Shown here one piece after another: positions 1 through 7,796 of a DNA stretch of 64,000 nt. The stretch lies in NCBI RefSeq assembly GCF_001577265.1, contig NZ_CP014517.1, forward strand, positions 1,665,001 through 1,729,000, in the 5' to 3' direction. A program made the translations under genes and the position numbers. Each line of letters begins with the position of its first letter. Position 1 is the stretch's first letter. Under the pieces are notes generated by a model. The model made no database searches. It was not told where the DNA came from and was given only the letters and a program-made list of their open reading frames with translations. Source of the stretch: Variovorax sp. PAMC 28711. GTDB taxonomy: Bacteria > Pseudomonadota > Gammaproteobacteria > Burkholderiales > Burkholderiaceae_C.

Positions 1-231
1 AGCGCCCAGACGATCGCGAGCACGGTGCCGATGGTCCATTGACCGCCATTGCGCAGTGCGTTGGCGCTGGCGGTCGGCGCACCCGCGATCGATGCCAGCG
101 GTACCGCCAGCAGGCGGGCCGATCATCCAGGGCAGTGGCGTGGGGAGGGCGACGCAAGCCCCGGTTGCGGCCAGCGCGAGCCGCAGCGTCGCGGCGACAC
201 GCGCCAGATAGCGGCAACTTGGAAACGGCAA
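1..231 (-). pseudogene. AbrB-family membrane protein, frameshifted and cut by the window edge
   Basis: Read on the minus strand, about positions 231-115 encode a hydrophobic stretch ending in LPTPLPWMIGP. One base out of frame, positions 113-1 encode LLAVPLASIAGAP followed by ALRNGGQWTIGT. Joined, these match the conserved LPWMIGPLLA...RNAGQW-IGT region of AbrB-type (ammonia monooxygenase/transporter AbrB) membrane proteins. One extra base in the G run at 114-118 breaks the frame. The start is unclear: TTG at 231 is the best candidate and has no good ribosome binding site. The break is either a real pseudogene or a sequence error; the window edge prevents a decision. Confidence 0.5.
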
Positions 232-297
232 GAAAGGGACAGCGGAAAGCGGCGAAGGATGGCGACACGGATCTCGGCGCTTCGCTAGTATCGCGCG

Positions 298-1113
298 ATG
301 CCTGCCCACCCCCTGCCCCGTCGCCTGCTCCTGCTGTCTGCCTTCGCCCTGGTGGTCGGGTGTTCGGTCACCCAGCCGCCGCAAGCCGACGCGCCGGACG
401 GCCCCGTCGCGCAGCGCATCGAATCGCTGCTGCCCGTGGACGCGATCCTGCTCGGCGAGCAACACGATGCGGCGGACCACCATCGGCTCGAACGCGAGGC
501 GGTCGATGCGCTCGTCGCGCGCGGCCAGCTGGCCGCACTGGCGATCGAAATGGCCGAAGAAGGCCGCAGCACCGACAAGCTGGGCGCGAAGTCCACCGAA
601 ACGCAGGTGCAGGCCGCGCTCGAATGGAACGACAAGGCCTGGGGCTGGAACGACTACGGCCCGGCCGTGATGGCCGCCGTGCGCGCCGGCGTGCCGGTGG
701 TCGGCGCCAACCTGCCGCTGTCTCGCACCCGCACCGCGATGGCCGACGTGTCGCTCGACGCCCAACTGAGCGACGCGGCACGCGCCACGCAGCAAGCCGC
801 GGTGCGCGAGGGCCACTGCAACCTCCTGCCCGAAACGCAGATCGTGCCGATGACGCGCGTGCAGATCGCGCGCGACCGCGCGATGGCGCAGGCGATCGTG
901 AAGGCGCGCCAGCCTGGCAAGACGGTGTTGCTGATCAGCGGCGCAGGCCATGCCGCCAAGGCGCTCGGCGTGCCGCAGCACCTGCCGACCGACGTGAGCT
1001 TCAAATCGGTCGAACTGCAGGCCGGCACAGGCACCGGTCGCGTGGGCTATGACGCCGTCTGGCGCACGCCCGCGCTGCCCGAGAAGGACTACTGCGCCTC
1101 GCTGCGCAAATAG
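298..1113 (+). CDS. ChaN family lipoprotein
   Basis: This 271-residue protein has a lipoprotein signal (basic start, hydrophobic core, lipobox ending VVGC, Cys22), so it should be membrane anchored after export. The mature part opens with ILLGEQHDAADHH, the EQHD-type motif of ChaN-like proteins. ChaN of Campylobacter is a haem-binding, iron-regulated lipoprotein of the EreA/ChaN fold. A second family block lies near residues 175-190 (LLPETQIVPMTRVQIARD). The length is normal for the family. It converges on the aminotransferase gene. The role in haem or iron handling is inferred from the family only. Confidence 0.85.
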   Translation: MPAHPLPRRLLLLSAFALVVGCSVTQPPQADAPDGPVAQRIESLLPVDAILLGEQHDAADHHRLEREAVDALVARGQLAALAIEMAEEGRSTDKLGAKSTETQVQAALEWNDKAWGWNDYGPAVMAAVRAGVPVVGANLPLSRTRTAMADVSLDAQLSDAARATQQAAVREGHCNLLPETQIVPMTRVQIARDRAMAQAIVKARQPGKTVLLISGAGHAAKALGVPQHLPTDVSFKSVELQAGTGTGRVGYDAVWRTPALPEKDYCASLRK

Positions 1114-1117
1114 CCTT

Positions 1118-1134
1118 CTCCGGTCTCGCCGGAG
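1118..1134. terminator. Short hairpin between convergent genes
   Basis: CTCCGG, a 5-base loop, then CCGGAG form a perfect 6-bp stem in the 21-base gap between the ChaN gene and the convergent aminotransferase gene. No T tract follows on either side, so it is at best a weak or bidirectional terminator. Confidence 0.3.
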
Positions 1135-2469
1135 TCAGGCGAACTTCTTGATCGCGTCCGCGAGCGTGTTGACCAGCGTGTCGATGTGCGACTTCTCGAC
1201 GATGAACGGCGGCGCGATCACGATCACGTCGCCCGCCGGCCGCACCAGCGACCCCTTGTGATAGCAGTCGACAAAAATATCGTAGGCCCGCTTGCCCGGT
1301 GAGCCCGCGATCGGCGCGAGTTCCACCGCTGCGGCCAGGCCGAGACTGCGAATGCCGATCACGTTGGGCAGGCCCTTGAACGCGCTGTGAAACGCATTGC
1401 CCAGCACCGGCCCCATTTCACCGGCGCGCGAGAAGAGCTGCTCGCTCTTCATCAGGTCGAGCGTCGCGATGGCCGCGGCGCACGCCACCGGATGGCCCGA
1501 ATAGGTGTAGCCGTGGAAGAACTCGACCACGTGCTCGGGCGCGTCGGTCTTCATCATCTGGTCGTAGAGCTTGTCGCGGCAGATCACGCCGCCGAGCGGA
1601 ATGACGCCGTTGGTCACGCACTTGGCGAAGTTCAGCATGTCGGGCACCACGCCGTAGTAGTCCGACGCGAAGTTGGTGCCCATGCGGCCGAAACCGGTGA
1701 TGACCTCGTCGAAGATCAGCAGGATGCCGTGCTTGTCGCAGATCTCGCGCAGGCGCTTCAGGTAGCCCTTGGGCGGCAGGTACCAGCCGGCCGACCCGGC
1801 CACCGGCTCCACGATGATCGCGGCCACGTTGCTCGGATCGTGCAGCGGCAGGATGCGCTGCTCGAGTTCCAGCAGCGGGTCTTCGGCCCACACGGGTTCC
1901 TGGTTGTGGACATAGGCGTGGTTGACCGGGTCGTGGATGAAACGCATGTGGTCCACGCGCGGCAAAAACGCCGAACCGAACACCTTGCGGTTGCCCGGAA
2001 TGCCGCCGACCGACATGCCGCCGAAGCCGACGCCGTGGTAGCCCTTCTCACGGCCGATGAACACGTTGCGGTGGCCTTCGCCCCGTGCGCGGTGGTAGGC
2101 CAGCGCGACCTTCATCGAGGTGTCGGCGGCTTCGCTGCCCGAATTGCAGAACAGCACCCTGTTCAGGTCGCCGGGCGCGAGTGCCGCGATCATCTCGGCG
2201 GCCTTGAAGGCCTTGTCGTTGCTGACCTGGAACGCCGTCGCGTAGTCGAGCGTGTCGAGCTGCTTCTTGATCGCCTCGCTGATCGGCTTGCGGTTGTGGC
2301 CGGCCCCGACGCACCACAGCGACGAGATGCCGTCGATCACCTTGCTGCCATCGTGCGTGGTGAATTCCATGCCGTCGGCCGCCACGAAAACGCGCGGGTC
2401 TTTCCTGAAAGCACGGTTGGGGGTGAAGGGCAACCACTGGTTGTCCATGTTGAATTCGGTGTGGGCCAT
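1135..2469 (-). CDS. Class III pyridoxal-phosphate aminotransferase (omega-amino acid:pyruvate type)
   Basis: The 444-residue protein has the class III aminotransferase pattern: CNSGSEAADTSMKVALAYHR for cofactor phosphate binding, the metal-free Asp block LLIFDEVITGFGRMG, and NFAKCVTNGVIPLGGV with the Schiff-base lysine. FHGYTYSGHPVACAAA follows. The closest match is to omega-amino-acid:pyruvate and related aspartate-aminotransferase-family enzymes acting on beta-alanine, GABA or polyamine-derived amines; the true substrate cannot be read. The start at 2469 is preferred because AGGAG lies just upstream and the family N-terminus (MAHTEFNMDNQW) begins there. It is divergent from purU with 58 bases between. 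Confidence 0.85.
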   Translation of the reverse strand: MAHTEFNMDNQWLPFTPNRAFRKDPRVFVAADGMEFTTHDGSKVIDGISSLWCVGAGHNRKPISEAIKKQLDTLDYATAFQVSNDKAFKAAEMIAALAPGDLNRVLFCNSGSEAADTSMKVALAYHRARGEGHRNVFIGREKGYHGVGFGGMSVGGIPGNRKVFGSAFLPRVDHMRFIHDPVNHAYVHNQEPVWAEDPLLELEQRILPLHDPSNVAAIIVEPVAGSAGWYLPPKGYLKRLREICDKHGILLIFDEVITGFGRMGTNFASDYYGVVPDMLNFAKCVTNGVIPLGGVICRDKLYDQMMKTDAPEHVVEFFHGYTYSGHPVACAAAIATLDLMKSEQLFSRAGEMGPVLGNAFHSAFKGLPNVIGIRSLGLAAAVELAPIAGSPGKRAYDIFVDCYHKGSLVRPAGDVIVIAPPFIVEKSHIDTLVNTLADAIKKFA

Positions 2470-2527
2470 GTGTCGCTCCTGCAGGGGGGAAGCCAACATT
2501 CTGGCACCGCTGCGACAATCGGGACCG

Positions 2528-3379
2528 ATGACCACGACTGCCTACATCCTTACCCTCTCATGCCCCGACCGCACGGGCATCGTGCACGCTGTCTCGGGCT
2601 TCCTTCTCGAACGCGGCGGCAACATCGAAGAAGCCGCGCAGTTCAACGACCCCGGCACCGGCCTCTTCTTCATGCGCGTGCGCTTTGCGTGCACGGCGCA
2701 CGACGAAACCGCCTTGCGCATGCAGATCGGCGTGCTGGCCGGCAGCTTCGCGATGAACTGGCAACTCCATGCCGCCGCCGTGCCGATGAAAACGGTGATT
2801 CTCGTCAGCAAGGACGGCCATTGCCTGAACGACCTGCTGTTCCGCTGGAAGAGCGGGCACCTGGCGATCGACGTGCGCGCCATCGTCTCGAACCACCGCG
2901 ATTTCTACCAGCTGGCCGCGAGCTACAACGTGCCGTTCCATCACATCCCGGTGACGGCCGCAACCAAGGCGCAGGCCGAAGCGAAGCAGCTGGAGATCGT
3001 CGAGGCCGAAGGTGCCGAGCTCGTGGTGCTGGCGCGCTATATGCAAATCCTGAGCAACGGCCTGTGCGAGTCGCTCGCGGGTCGTGCGATCAACATCCAC
3101 CACTCGTTCCTGCCAAGCTTCAAGGGCGCGAAGCCCTACTACCAGGCACACGACCGCGGCGTGAAGCTGATCGGCGCCACCGCGCACTACGTGACCGCCG
3201 ACCTCGACGAAGGCCCGATCATCGAACAGGACGTGGCCCGCGCCGACCACACCGACACGGTCGACGACCTCACCGCGCGGGGGCGCGACACCGAAAGCCA
3301 GGTGCTGGCCCGCGCCGTCAAATGGCACAGCGAGCATCGGGTCTTGCTCAACGGCCACCGCACCGTTATCTTCAAGTAG
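2528..3379 (+). CDS. purU: Formyltetrahydrofolate deformylase
   Basis: PurU hydrolyses 10-formyl-tetrahydrofolate to tetrahydrofolate and formate in the cytoplasm, balancing one-carbon pools. This 283-residue protein has an N-terminal ACT domain (YILTLSCPDRTGIVHAVSGF, residues about 5-80). The formyltransferase fold follows, with INIHHSFLPSFKGAKPY and ATAHYVTADLDEGPIIEQ, which hold the catalytic His and Asp. The length is normal. The start at 2528 gives the standard N-terminus. Its stop codon directly abuts the ATG of the next gene, so it is the first gene of the purU-glcD-lrgA-lrgB operon, a setting that links it to 2-hydroxyacid metabolism. Confidence 0.93.
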   Translation: MTTTAYILTLSCPDRTGIVHAVSGFLLERGGNIEEAAQFNDPGTGLFFMRVRFACTAHDETALRMQIGVLAGSFAMNWQLHAAAVPMKTVILVSKDGHCLNDLLFRWKSGHLAIDVRAIVSNHRDFYQLAASYNVPFHHIPVTAATKAQAEAKQLEIVEAEGAELVVLARYMQILSNGLCESLAGRAINIHHSFLPSFKGAKPYYQAHDRGVKLIGATAHYVTADLDEGPIIEQDVARADHTDTVDDLTARGRDTESQVLARAVKWHSEHRVLLNGHRTVIFK

Positions 3380-4885
3380 ATGAACGCACCGAACACCCCC
3401 GCCGAACACGCATTGCTCTCGAAGTCGGCGCGCCAGGCCGAGGTGGTTCGGGCGCTCACGACGCAGCTGCCATCGCATGCGCTGATCTGGCACGACGAGG
3501 ACACCACGCCTTACGAGTGCGATGGCCTGACTGCCTACCGTGCACGACCGCTCGTCGTGGCACTGCCCGAAACCGAAGCGCAGGTGGCGGCGGTGCTGCG
3601 CACCTGCCACGGTTTGGGCGTGCCTGTGGTGGCGCGCGGCGCCGGCACCGGCCTCTCGGGCGGCGCGATGCCCGACACGATGGGCGTGACGATGTCGCTG
3701 GCCAAGTTCAACCGCATCGTGAAAATCGATCCGGTGAGCCGTACCGCCGTCGTGCAGTGCGGCGTGCGCAACCTGGCGATCAGCGAGGCGGCCGCCCCCT
3801 TCAACCTCTACTACGCGCCCGATCCGTCGAGCCAGATCGCCTGCACCATCGGCGGCAACGTGGCCGAGAACTCGGGCGGGGTGCATTGCCTCAAGTACGG
3901 GCTCACGCTGCACAACGTGTTGCGCGTGCGCGGCTACACCGCCGAAGGCGAGCCGATCGAATTCGGCGGCGAGGCGCTCGACAACCCGGGGTTCGACCTG
4001 CTCGCGCTGGTCATCGGCAGCGAAGGCATGCTGGCCGTGACCACCGAGGTCACCGTCAAGCTGGTGCCCAAGCCGCAGCTCGCGCGCTGCATCATGGCCA
4101 GCTTCGACGATGTGCGCAAAGCCGGCGATGCGGTCGCCTCGGTGATCGCCAACGGCATCATCCCGGCCGGCCTGGAGATGATGGACAAGCCAATGACGGC
4201 CGCGGTCGAAGACTTCGTGCGCGCGGGCTACGACCTCGACGCGGCGGCGATCCTGCTGTGTGAATCCGACGGCACCGTCGAAGAGGTCGAGGAAGAAATC
4301 GGCCGCATGACCGACGTGCTGCGCGCCTCGGGCGCCACGGCCATCGCGGTCAGCACCAGCGAAGACGAGCGCCTCAAGTTCTGGAGCGGCCGCAAGAATG
4401 CATTCCCTGCCTCGGGTCGCATCAGCCCCGACTACATGTGCCTCGACTCGACCATTCCGCGCAAACGCCTGGCCGACATCCTGCTGGCCATCCAGCAGAT
4501 GGAAATCAAATACAACCTGCGCTGCTGCAACGTGTTCCACGCCGGCGACGGCAACCTGCATCCGCTGGTGCTGTTCGATGCGAACGACCCCGACGAGCTG
4601 CACCGCTGCGAGCTTTTCGGCGCGGACATTCTCGAGACCAGCGTCGCGATGGGCGGCACCGTGTCGGGCGAACATGGCGTGGGTGTGGAGAAGCTCAACA
4701 GCATGTGCGTGCAGTTCACCGCAGCCGAGAACGAGATGATGTTCGGCGTGAAGCGCGCGTTCGATCCTGCCGGCCTGCTCAATCCCGGCAAGGTGATCCC
4801 GACGCTGCAACGCTGCGCCGAGTACGGCAAGCAGGTCTTTCGCGCCGGCAAGACCCTGCCCTTTTCCGACCTGCCACGGTTCTGA
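3380..4885 (+). CDS. FAD-linked 2-hydroxyacid dehydrogenase, GlcD type
   Basis: This 501-residue flavoprotein of the FAD_binding_4/FAD-oxidase C family resembles the glycolate oxidase subunit GlcD and D-lactate dehydrogenases. The FAD site RGAGTGLSGG is at residues 86-95 and SSQIACTIGGNVAENSGG follows. The C-terminal domain carries NVFHAGDGNLHPLVLFD and SGEHGVGVEKL, His-rich blocks typical of these enzymes. No glcE or glcF follows, so it may act as a single-subunit enzyme. Start ATG 3380 touches the purU stop, and its stop overlaps the start of lrgA (TGATG). The substrate (glycolate, D-lactate or another 2-hydroxyacid) is inferred. Confidence 0.85.
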   Translation: MNAPNTPAEHALLSKSARQAEVVRALTTQLPSHALIWHDEDTTPYECDGLTAYRARPLVVALPETEAQVAAVLRTCHGLGVPVVARGAGTGLSGGAMPDTMGVTMSLAKFNRIVKIDPVSRTAVVQCGVRNLAISEAAAPFNLYYAPDPSSQIACTIGGNVAENSGGVHCLKYGLTLHNVLRVRGYTAEGEPIEFGGEALDNPGFDLLALVIGSEGMLAVTTEVTVKLVPKPQLARCIMASFDDVRKAGDAVASVIANGIIPAGLEMMDKPMTAAVEDFVRAGYDLDAAAILLCESDGTVEEVEEEIGRMTDVLRASGATAIAVSTSEDERLKFWSGRKNAFPASGRISPDYMCLDSTIPRKRLADILLAIQQMEIKYNLRCCNVFHAGDGNLHPLVLFDANDPDELHRCELFGADILETSVAMGGTVSGEHGVGVEKLNSMCVQFTAAENEMMFGVKRAFDPAGLLNPGKVIPTLQRCAEYGKQVFRAGKTLPFSDLPRF

Positions 4886-5235
4886 TGAGCGGCTTGCGTG
4901 GCCTCGCCTGGTTGCTGGTGTTCCAGTCGCTCGGCGAAGTGTTCTCGCGCGGCCTGTCGCTGCCACTGCCTGGCCCCGTGCTTGGGCTCATGTTGATGCT
5001 GGTCGGCCTGCGCTTCGAACTCGTGCGCGGGCCGGTCGGCGAGTGCGCGGGCTTCCTGCTGCAGCATCTTTCGCTGCTTTTCATTCCGGTGGGTGTCGGC
5101 GTGATGACGCACCTCGCGCTGCTGAGCCAGTATGGCGGCCGCATGCTGTTCGTCATCGCGCTGTCGACCTGGATCGGTCTGGCCGTGACGGCGCTGGTGC
5201 TCTATTGGCCCGACCGCAAGAAGGCGCGTGCCTGA
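4885..5235 (+). CDS. lrgA: CidA/LrgA family membrane protein
   Basis: A 116-residue hydrophobic protein with about four membrane segments and the family signature LPLPGPVLGLMLMLVGL near residues 24-40. FLLQHLSLLFIPVGVGVM follows. CidA/LrgA proteins were first described as holin-like modulators of murein hydrolases. In other bacteria LrgAB pairs transport pyruvate, and the plant plastid LrgAB fusion PLGG1 transports glycolate and glycerate. The start overlaps the glcD stop by one base and the stop overlaps lrgB by one base, so all three should be translationally coupled. That coupling favours a transport role here. Confidence 0.9.
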   Translation: MSGLRGLAWLLVFQSLGEVFSRGLSLPLPGPVLGLMLMLVGLRFELVRGPVGECAGFLLQHLSLLFIPVGVGVMTHLALLSQYGGRMLFVIALSTWIGLAVTALVLYWPDRKKARA

Positions 5236-5960
5236 TGCCGCGCTTCGTCGAACTCTGGATCTATCTTTCCGCGACGCCGCTGTTCGGCCTCACGGCCACG
5301 CTCGTCGTGTACCTGCTCGCGCAGGCAGCCTACAGCAAACTCGACAACGCACCCTGGGCGAACCCGGTGCTGTGGTCGGTGGTCGTCATCGCGGGCGGCC
5401 TGCTGGTGACGGGTGTCGACTATCCGACCTACTTTGCAGGCGCGCAGTTCATCCACTTCCTGCTCGGCCCCGCGGTGGTCGCGTTGGCCTGGCCGCTGTG
5501 GCAGCGTCGCGCGGAACTGAAGGCGCGCTACGGCCGGCTGCTGCTTGCCGCGTTACTCGGTGGCGCAGCGGCCAGCGGTTCGGCGTTGCTGCTCGGCTGG
5601 GCCGTCGGCCTGCCGCACGACGTGGTGGTGTCGCTGGCGCCCAAGTCGGTGACGGCACCGGTCGCCATGGGCATTGCCGAAAAGATCGGCGGCATTCCGG
5701 CGCTGTCGGCCGTGTTCGCGGTGCTCACGGGGATGATCGGTGCGCTCTCCGGGAAGTACCTCTTCGATGCCTTGCGCATCGGTACCGACCCGACCGGCAT
5801 GGCCGCGCGCGGCTTCGCGCTCGGCACCTCCGCACATGGCATCGGCGCCGCACGTGCCTTGCACGTGGACGCCGATGCGGGAGCCTATGCGGGCCTGGCC
5901 CTCGGCATGCAGGTGGTGTTGGCCGCCCTGCTGATGCCGCTGGTGTTCAGGCTGCTCTGA
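5235..5960 (+). CDS. lrgB: LrgB family membrane protein
   Basis: A 241-residue inner-membrane protein with about seven hydrophobic segments. It has the LrgB hallmark SLAPKSVTAPVAMGIAEKIGG around residues 134-155, and HGIGAARAL near the C-terminus. LrgB works with LrgA. In this operon the pair most likely moves the substrate or product of the GlcD-type dehydrogenase across the membrane; this is an inference from gene coupling and from the plant PLGG1 precedent. The length fits the family. The gene ends four bases before the convergent YXWXGXW gene. Confidence 0.9.
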   Translation: MPRFVELWIYLSATPLFGLTATLVVYLLAQAAYSKLDNAPWANPVLWSVVVIAGGLLVTGVDYPTYFAGAQFIHFLLGPAVVALAWPLWQRRAELKARYGRLLLAALLGGAAASGSALLLGWAVGLPHDVVVSLAPKSVTAPVAMGIAEKIGGIPALSAVFAVLTGMIGALSGKYLFDALRIGTDPTGMAARGFALGTSAHGIGAARALHVDADAGAYAGLALGMQVVLAALLMPLVFRLL

Positions 5961-5964
5961 AAGC

Positions 5965-6372
5965 TCAGTTGCGGTTCGGGTTGTTCGGGCGACGATCGTC
6001 GCGGTTGCGCACGCCGTCGTTGTCGCGGTCCCGGTCCATGCGATTGGGCACGCCGTCGCCATCGCGATCCCAGCCGCCACGACGCATCTCCCAGCGGCCG
6101 CCATCCTGGCGCCACTGCGGCTGACGATAGGCGTAGCCGGGGCGAGCCTTCACCCAGACACCGGGCGCCCACGCATGACGATTGCCGCGCCACTCCCAAT
6201 GGCCCGGTGCCCAGACGTAGCCGCGACGCGGCGCCGGCACACGCTCGAAGCGCGCGGGCGGCGGTGCCGTCCGAACATAGATCGCCGGCTGAGCCTGTGC
6301 GACCGTGGGAACGGTGAACGCACCGAGCGAAACGACGGTGGCAACACCCGCGGCAAGGATGAGTTTTTTCAT
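5965..6372 (-). CDS. Small secreted YXWXGXW-repeat protein with acidic D-rich tail
   Basis: This 135-residue protein has a signal peptide (AAGVATVVSLGAFTVPTVAQA) and then aromatic repeats, YVWAPGHWEWRGNRHAW and PGVWVKARPGYAY, of the YXWXGXW type common in betaproteobacterial envelope proteins of unknown role. The last 40 residues contain DRDGDGVPNRMDRDRDNDG, resembling thrombospondin type-3 calcium-binding repeats. Export is well supported. Calcium binding is only suggested by the DxDxDG spacing. A GGAG ribosome site precedes the ATG. Confidence 0.8.
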   Translation of the reverse strand: MKKLILAAGVATVVSLGAFTVPTVAQAQPAIYVRTAPPPARFERVPAPRRGYVWAPGHWEWRGNRHAWAPGVWVKARPGYAYRQPQWRQDGGRWEMRRGGWDRDGDGVPNRMDRDRDNDGVRNRDDRRPNNPNRN

Positions 6373-6417
6373 GGCGTACTCCTTTGAGTGAGAGAAGCCC
6401 TCATGCTGCCCGCGCCA

Positions 6418-6434
6418 TGTGAAGCGTCTGTAAG
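6418..6434 (-). promoter_or_regulatory. Tandem direct repeat upstream of the YXWXGXW gene
   Basis: On the minus strand CTTACAG and CTTCACA stand 10 bases apart, 46 or more bases upstream of the start codon at 6372. Half-sites spaced by one helical turn are typical of OmpR/PhoB-family response-regulator sites. This is a pattern observation without further support. Confidence 0.3.
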
Positions 6435-6488
6435 CGCGACACGAAATCTTGTGTAGCGCTGTGACGGGATCCGGCGCGCCCGAAAGAA

Positions 6489-7721
6489 CTATTCCTGCAG
6501 CTCGCGCACGTCGACGGCGGCAGCCATCGCCGCGTAGCCGGCGTCGCTCGGATGCAGATGGTCGCCACTGTCGTAGGCCGCCCTGAGCGCCGCCGGATTG
6601 CCCGGGTCGCGCAGCGCGGCGTCGAAGTCGATCACGCCTTCGACATCCTGTCGCCCGCGAATCCAGCGATTGAATCCCTGACGCTTCGCCTCTGTGGCCT
6701 CGTTGAAGTAGGCCGACCCCTGCATCGGCGTGAGCGTGCCGAGCAACACCTTGACGCCGCGCGCCCGCGCTAGCTCGGTCAGTTGGTGCAGGCCGCCGGT
6801 GAGTTGCTCGAGTGGCAACTCGTCGGCACCGACCACTGCGCCGAGACCGATGTCGTTGATGCCGATGAGGATGATGGTGTGCGTCACGCCGCTTTGCGAC
6901 AGCACGTCGCGCTCGAAGCGATCGAGCGCGCGCGGGCCGATGCCGTCGGTCAGCAGCCGGTTGCCGCCGATGCCGACGTTGAGCACGCTCGGTGCCTCGA
7001 CGCGCGAAGGCTGGCCGCGCAGCCGCTGTGCGAGCCGCACCGGGTAGCTGCCCTGCGTGCCTTCCCGGGTCCCCGCGCCGAAGGTGATCGAGTCGCCGAA
7101 CGCGGCGACCACCGGCGGCGGCGGCTGCCGGCGCACGTCGACACCCGTGACCACATGACCCTGCGCAGAAGGGATCGCGGCGCGCAAGGTCGCGGCCGCG
7201 GTCGCATCGCCCGGCGCGATCCAGGCACCGGATTCTGCGATCGGGAAAACAGTGGCGACCCGGGTCGGATCGGCCAGATAGAGGCTCACCCCGAGCGCCT
7301 GTTGCGGCTCCACGGCGAGGTCGACCAAGTCGCTCCAGCGCTCGGCGCCCGGCCCCAGCACCACATCGGGCCGGCCGGCGAAATGCAGGGCGCGCACCGT
7401 GCGCGGCGACAGCGCGTCGGCGCCGGTGCTGCGCGCCACGCTTGCCGCGCGGATGTGCAGCGGCGACTGGCCGAACACGTTGGAGAAGCGAACGCGGACC
7501 TGGGTCCCGCCGATGGCCGGAAGCACACGGACGCGCACCGTCTGGTCGCGCAAAGTGGTGGGCACCGGCGTGGCCGCGCCCGGGATCGGCACCGGCTTGT
7601 TGTAGTCAAGCGCCGGTGCGGCCCAAGTCGCGACCCACGGTGCGACCGGCTCGGCCGCGTGAAGCGGCAGCGCAGCGATCGCGGCGGCGACCGTGATCAG
7701 AAAAGACGAAAGAAAGCGCAT
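6489..7721 (-). CDS. Secreted SGNH/GDSL-type esterase or lipase
   Basis: The 410-residue protein starts with a signal peptide (FLITVAAAIAALPLHA) and a beta-rich N-terminal region of about 180 residues. The SGNH hydrolase domain then has all four blocks: GDSITFG with nucleophile Ser211, the Gly block NVGIGGNRLL, the Asn block IGINDIG, and DHLHPSD with Asp387 and His390. It should hydrolyse an ester in the periplasm or outside the cell. The substrate is unknown. It is transcribed alone, downstream of the carboxylase gene and on the same strand. Confidence 0.88.
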   Translation of the reverse strand: MRFLSSFLITVAAAIAALPLHAAEPVAPWVATWAAPALDYNKPVPIPGAATPVPTTLRDQTVRVRVLPAIGGTQVRVRFSNVFGQSPLHIRAASVARSTGADALSPRTVRALHFAGRPDVVLGPGAERWSDLVDLAVEPQQALGVSLYLADPTRVATVFPIAESGAWIAPGDATAAATLRAAIPSAQGHVVTGVDVRRQPPPPVVAAFGDSITFGAGTREGTQGSYPVRLAQRLRGQPSRVEAPSVLNVGIGGNRLLTDGIGPRALDRFERDVLSQSGVTHTIILIGINDIGLGAVVGADELPLEQLTGGLHQLTELARARGVKVLLGTLTPMQGSAYFNEATEAKRQGFNRWIRGRQDVEGVIDFDAALRDPGNPAALRAAYDSGDHLHPSDAGYAAMAAAVDVRELQE

Positions 7722-7796
7722 GCAGGCAAAGCGACCCAGTGTACGGAGACACCGAGTCCGTGCGCTCTACGGGGACGCGCGAAGCCCGCGCGAGTG

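Noticed and set aside
1387..4263. Plus-strand open frame of about 950 codons through the aminotransferase, purU and glcD
   Set aside because: It is antisense to the aminotransferase and out of frame with purU and glcD, both of which are clearly real.
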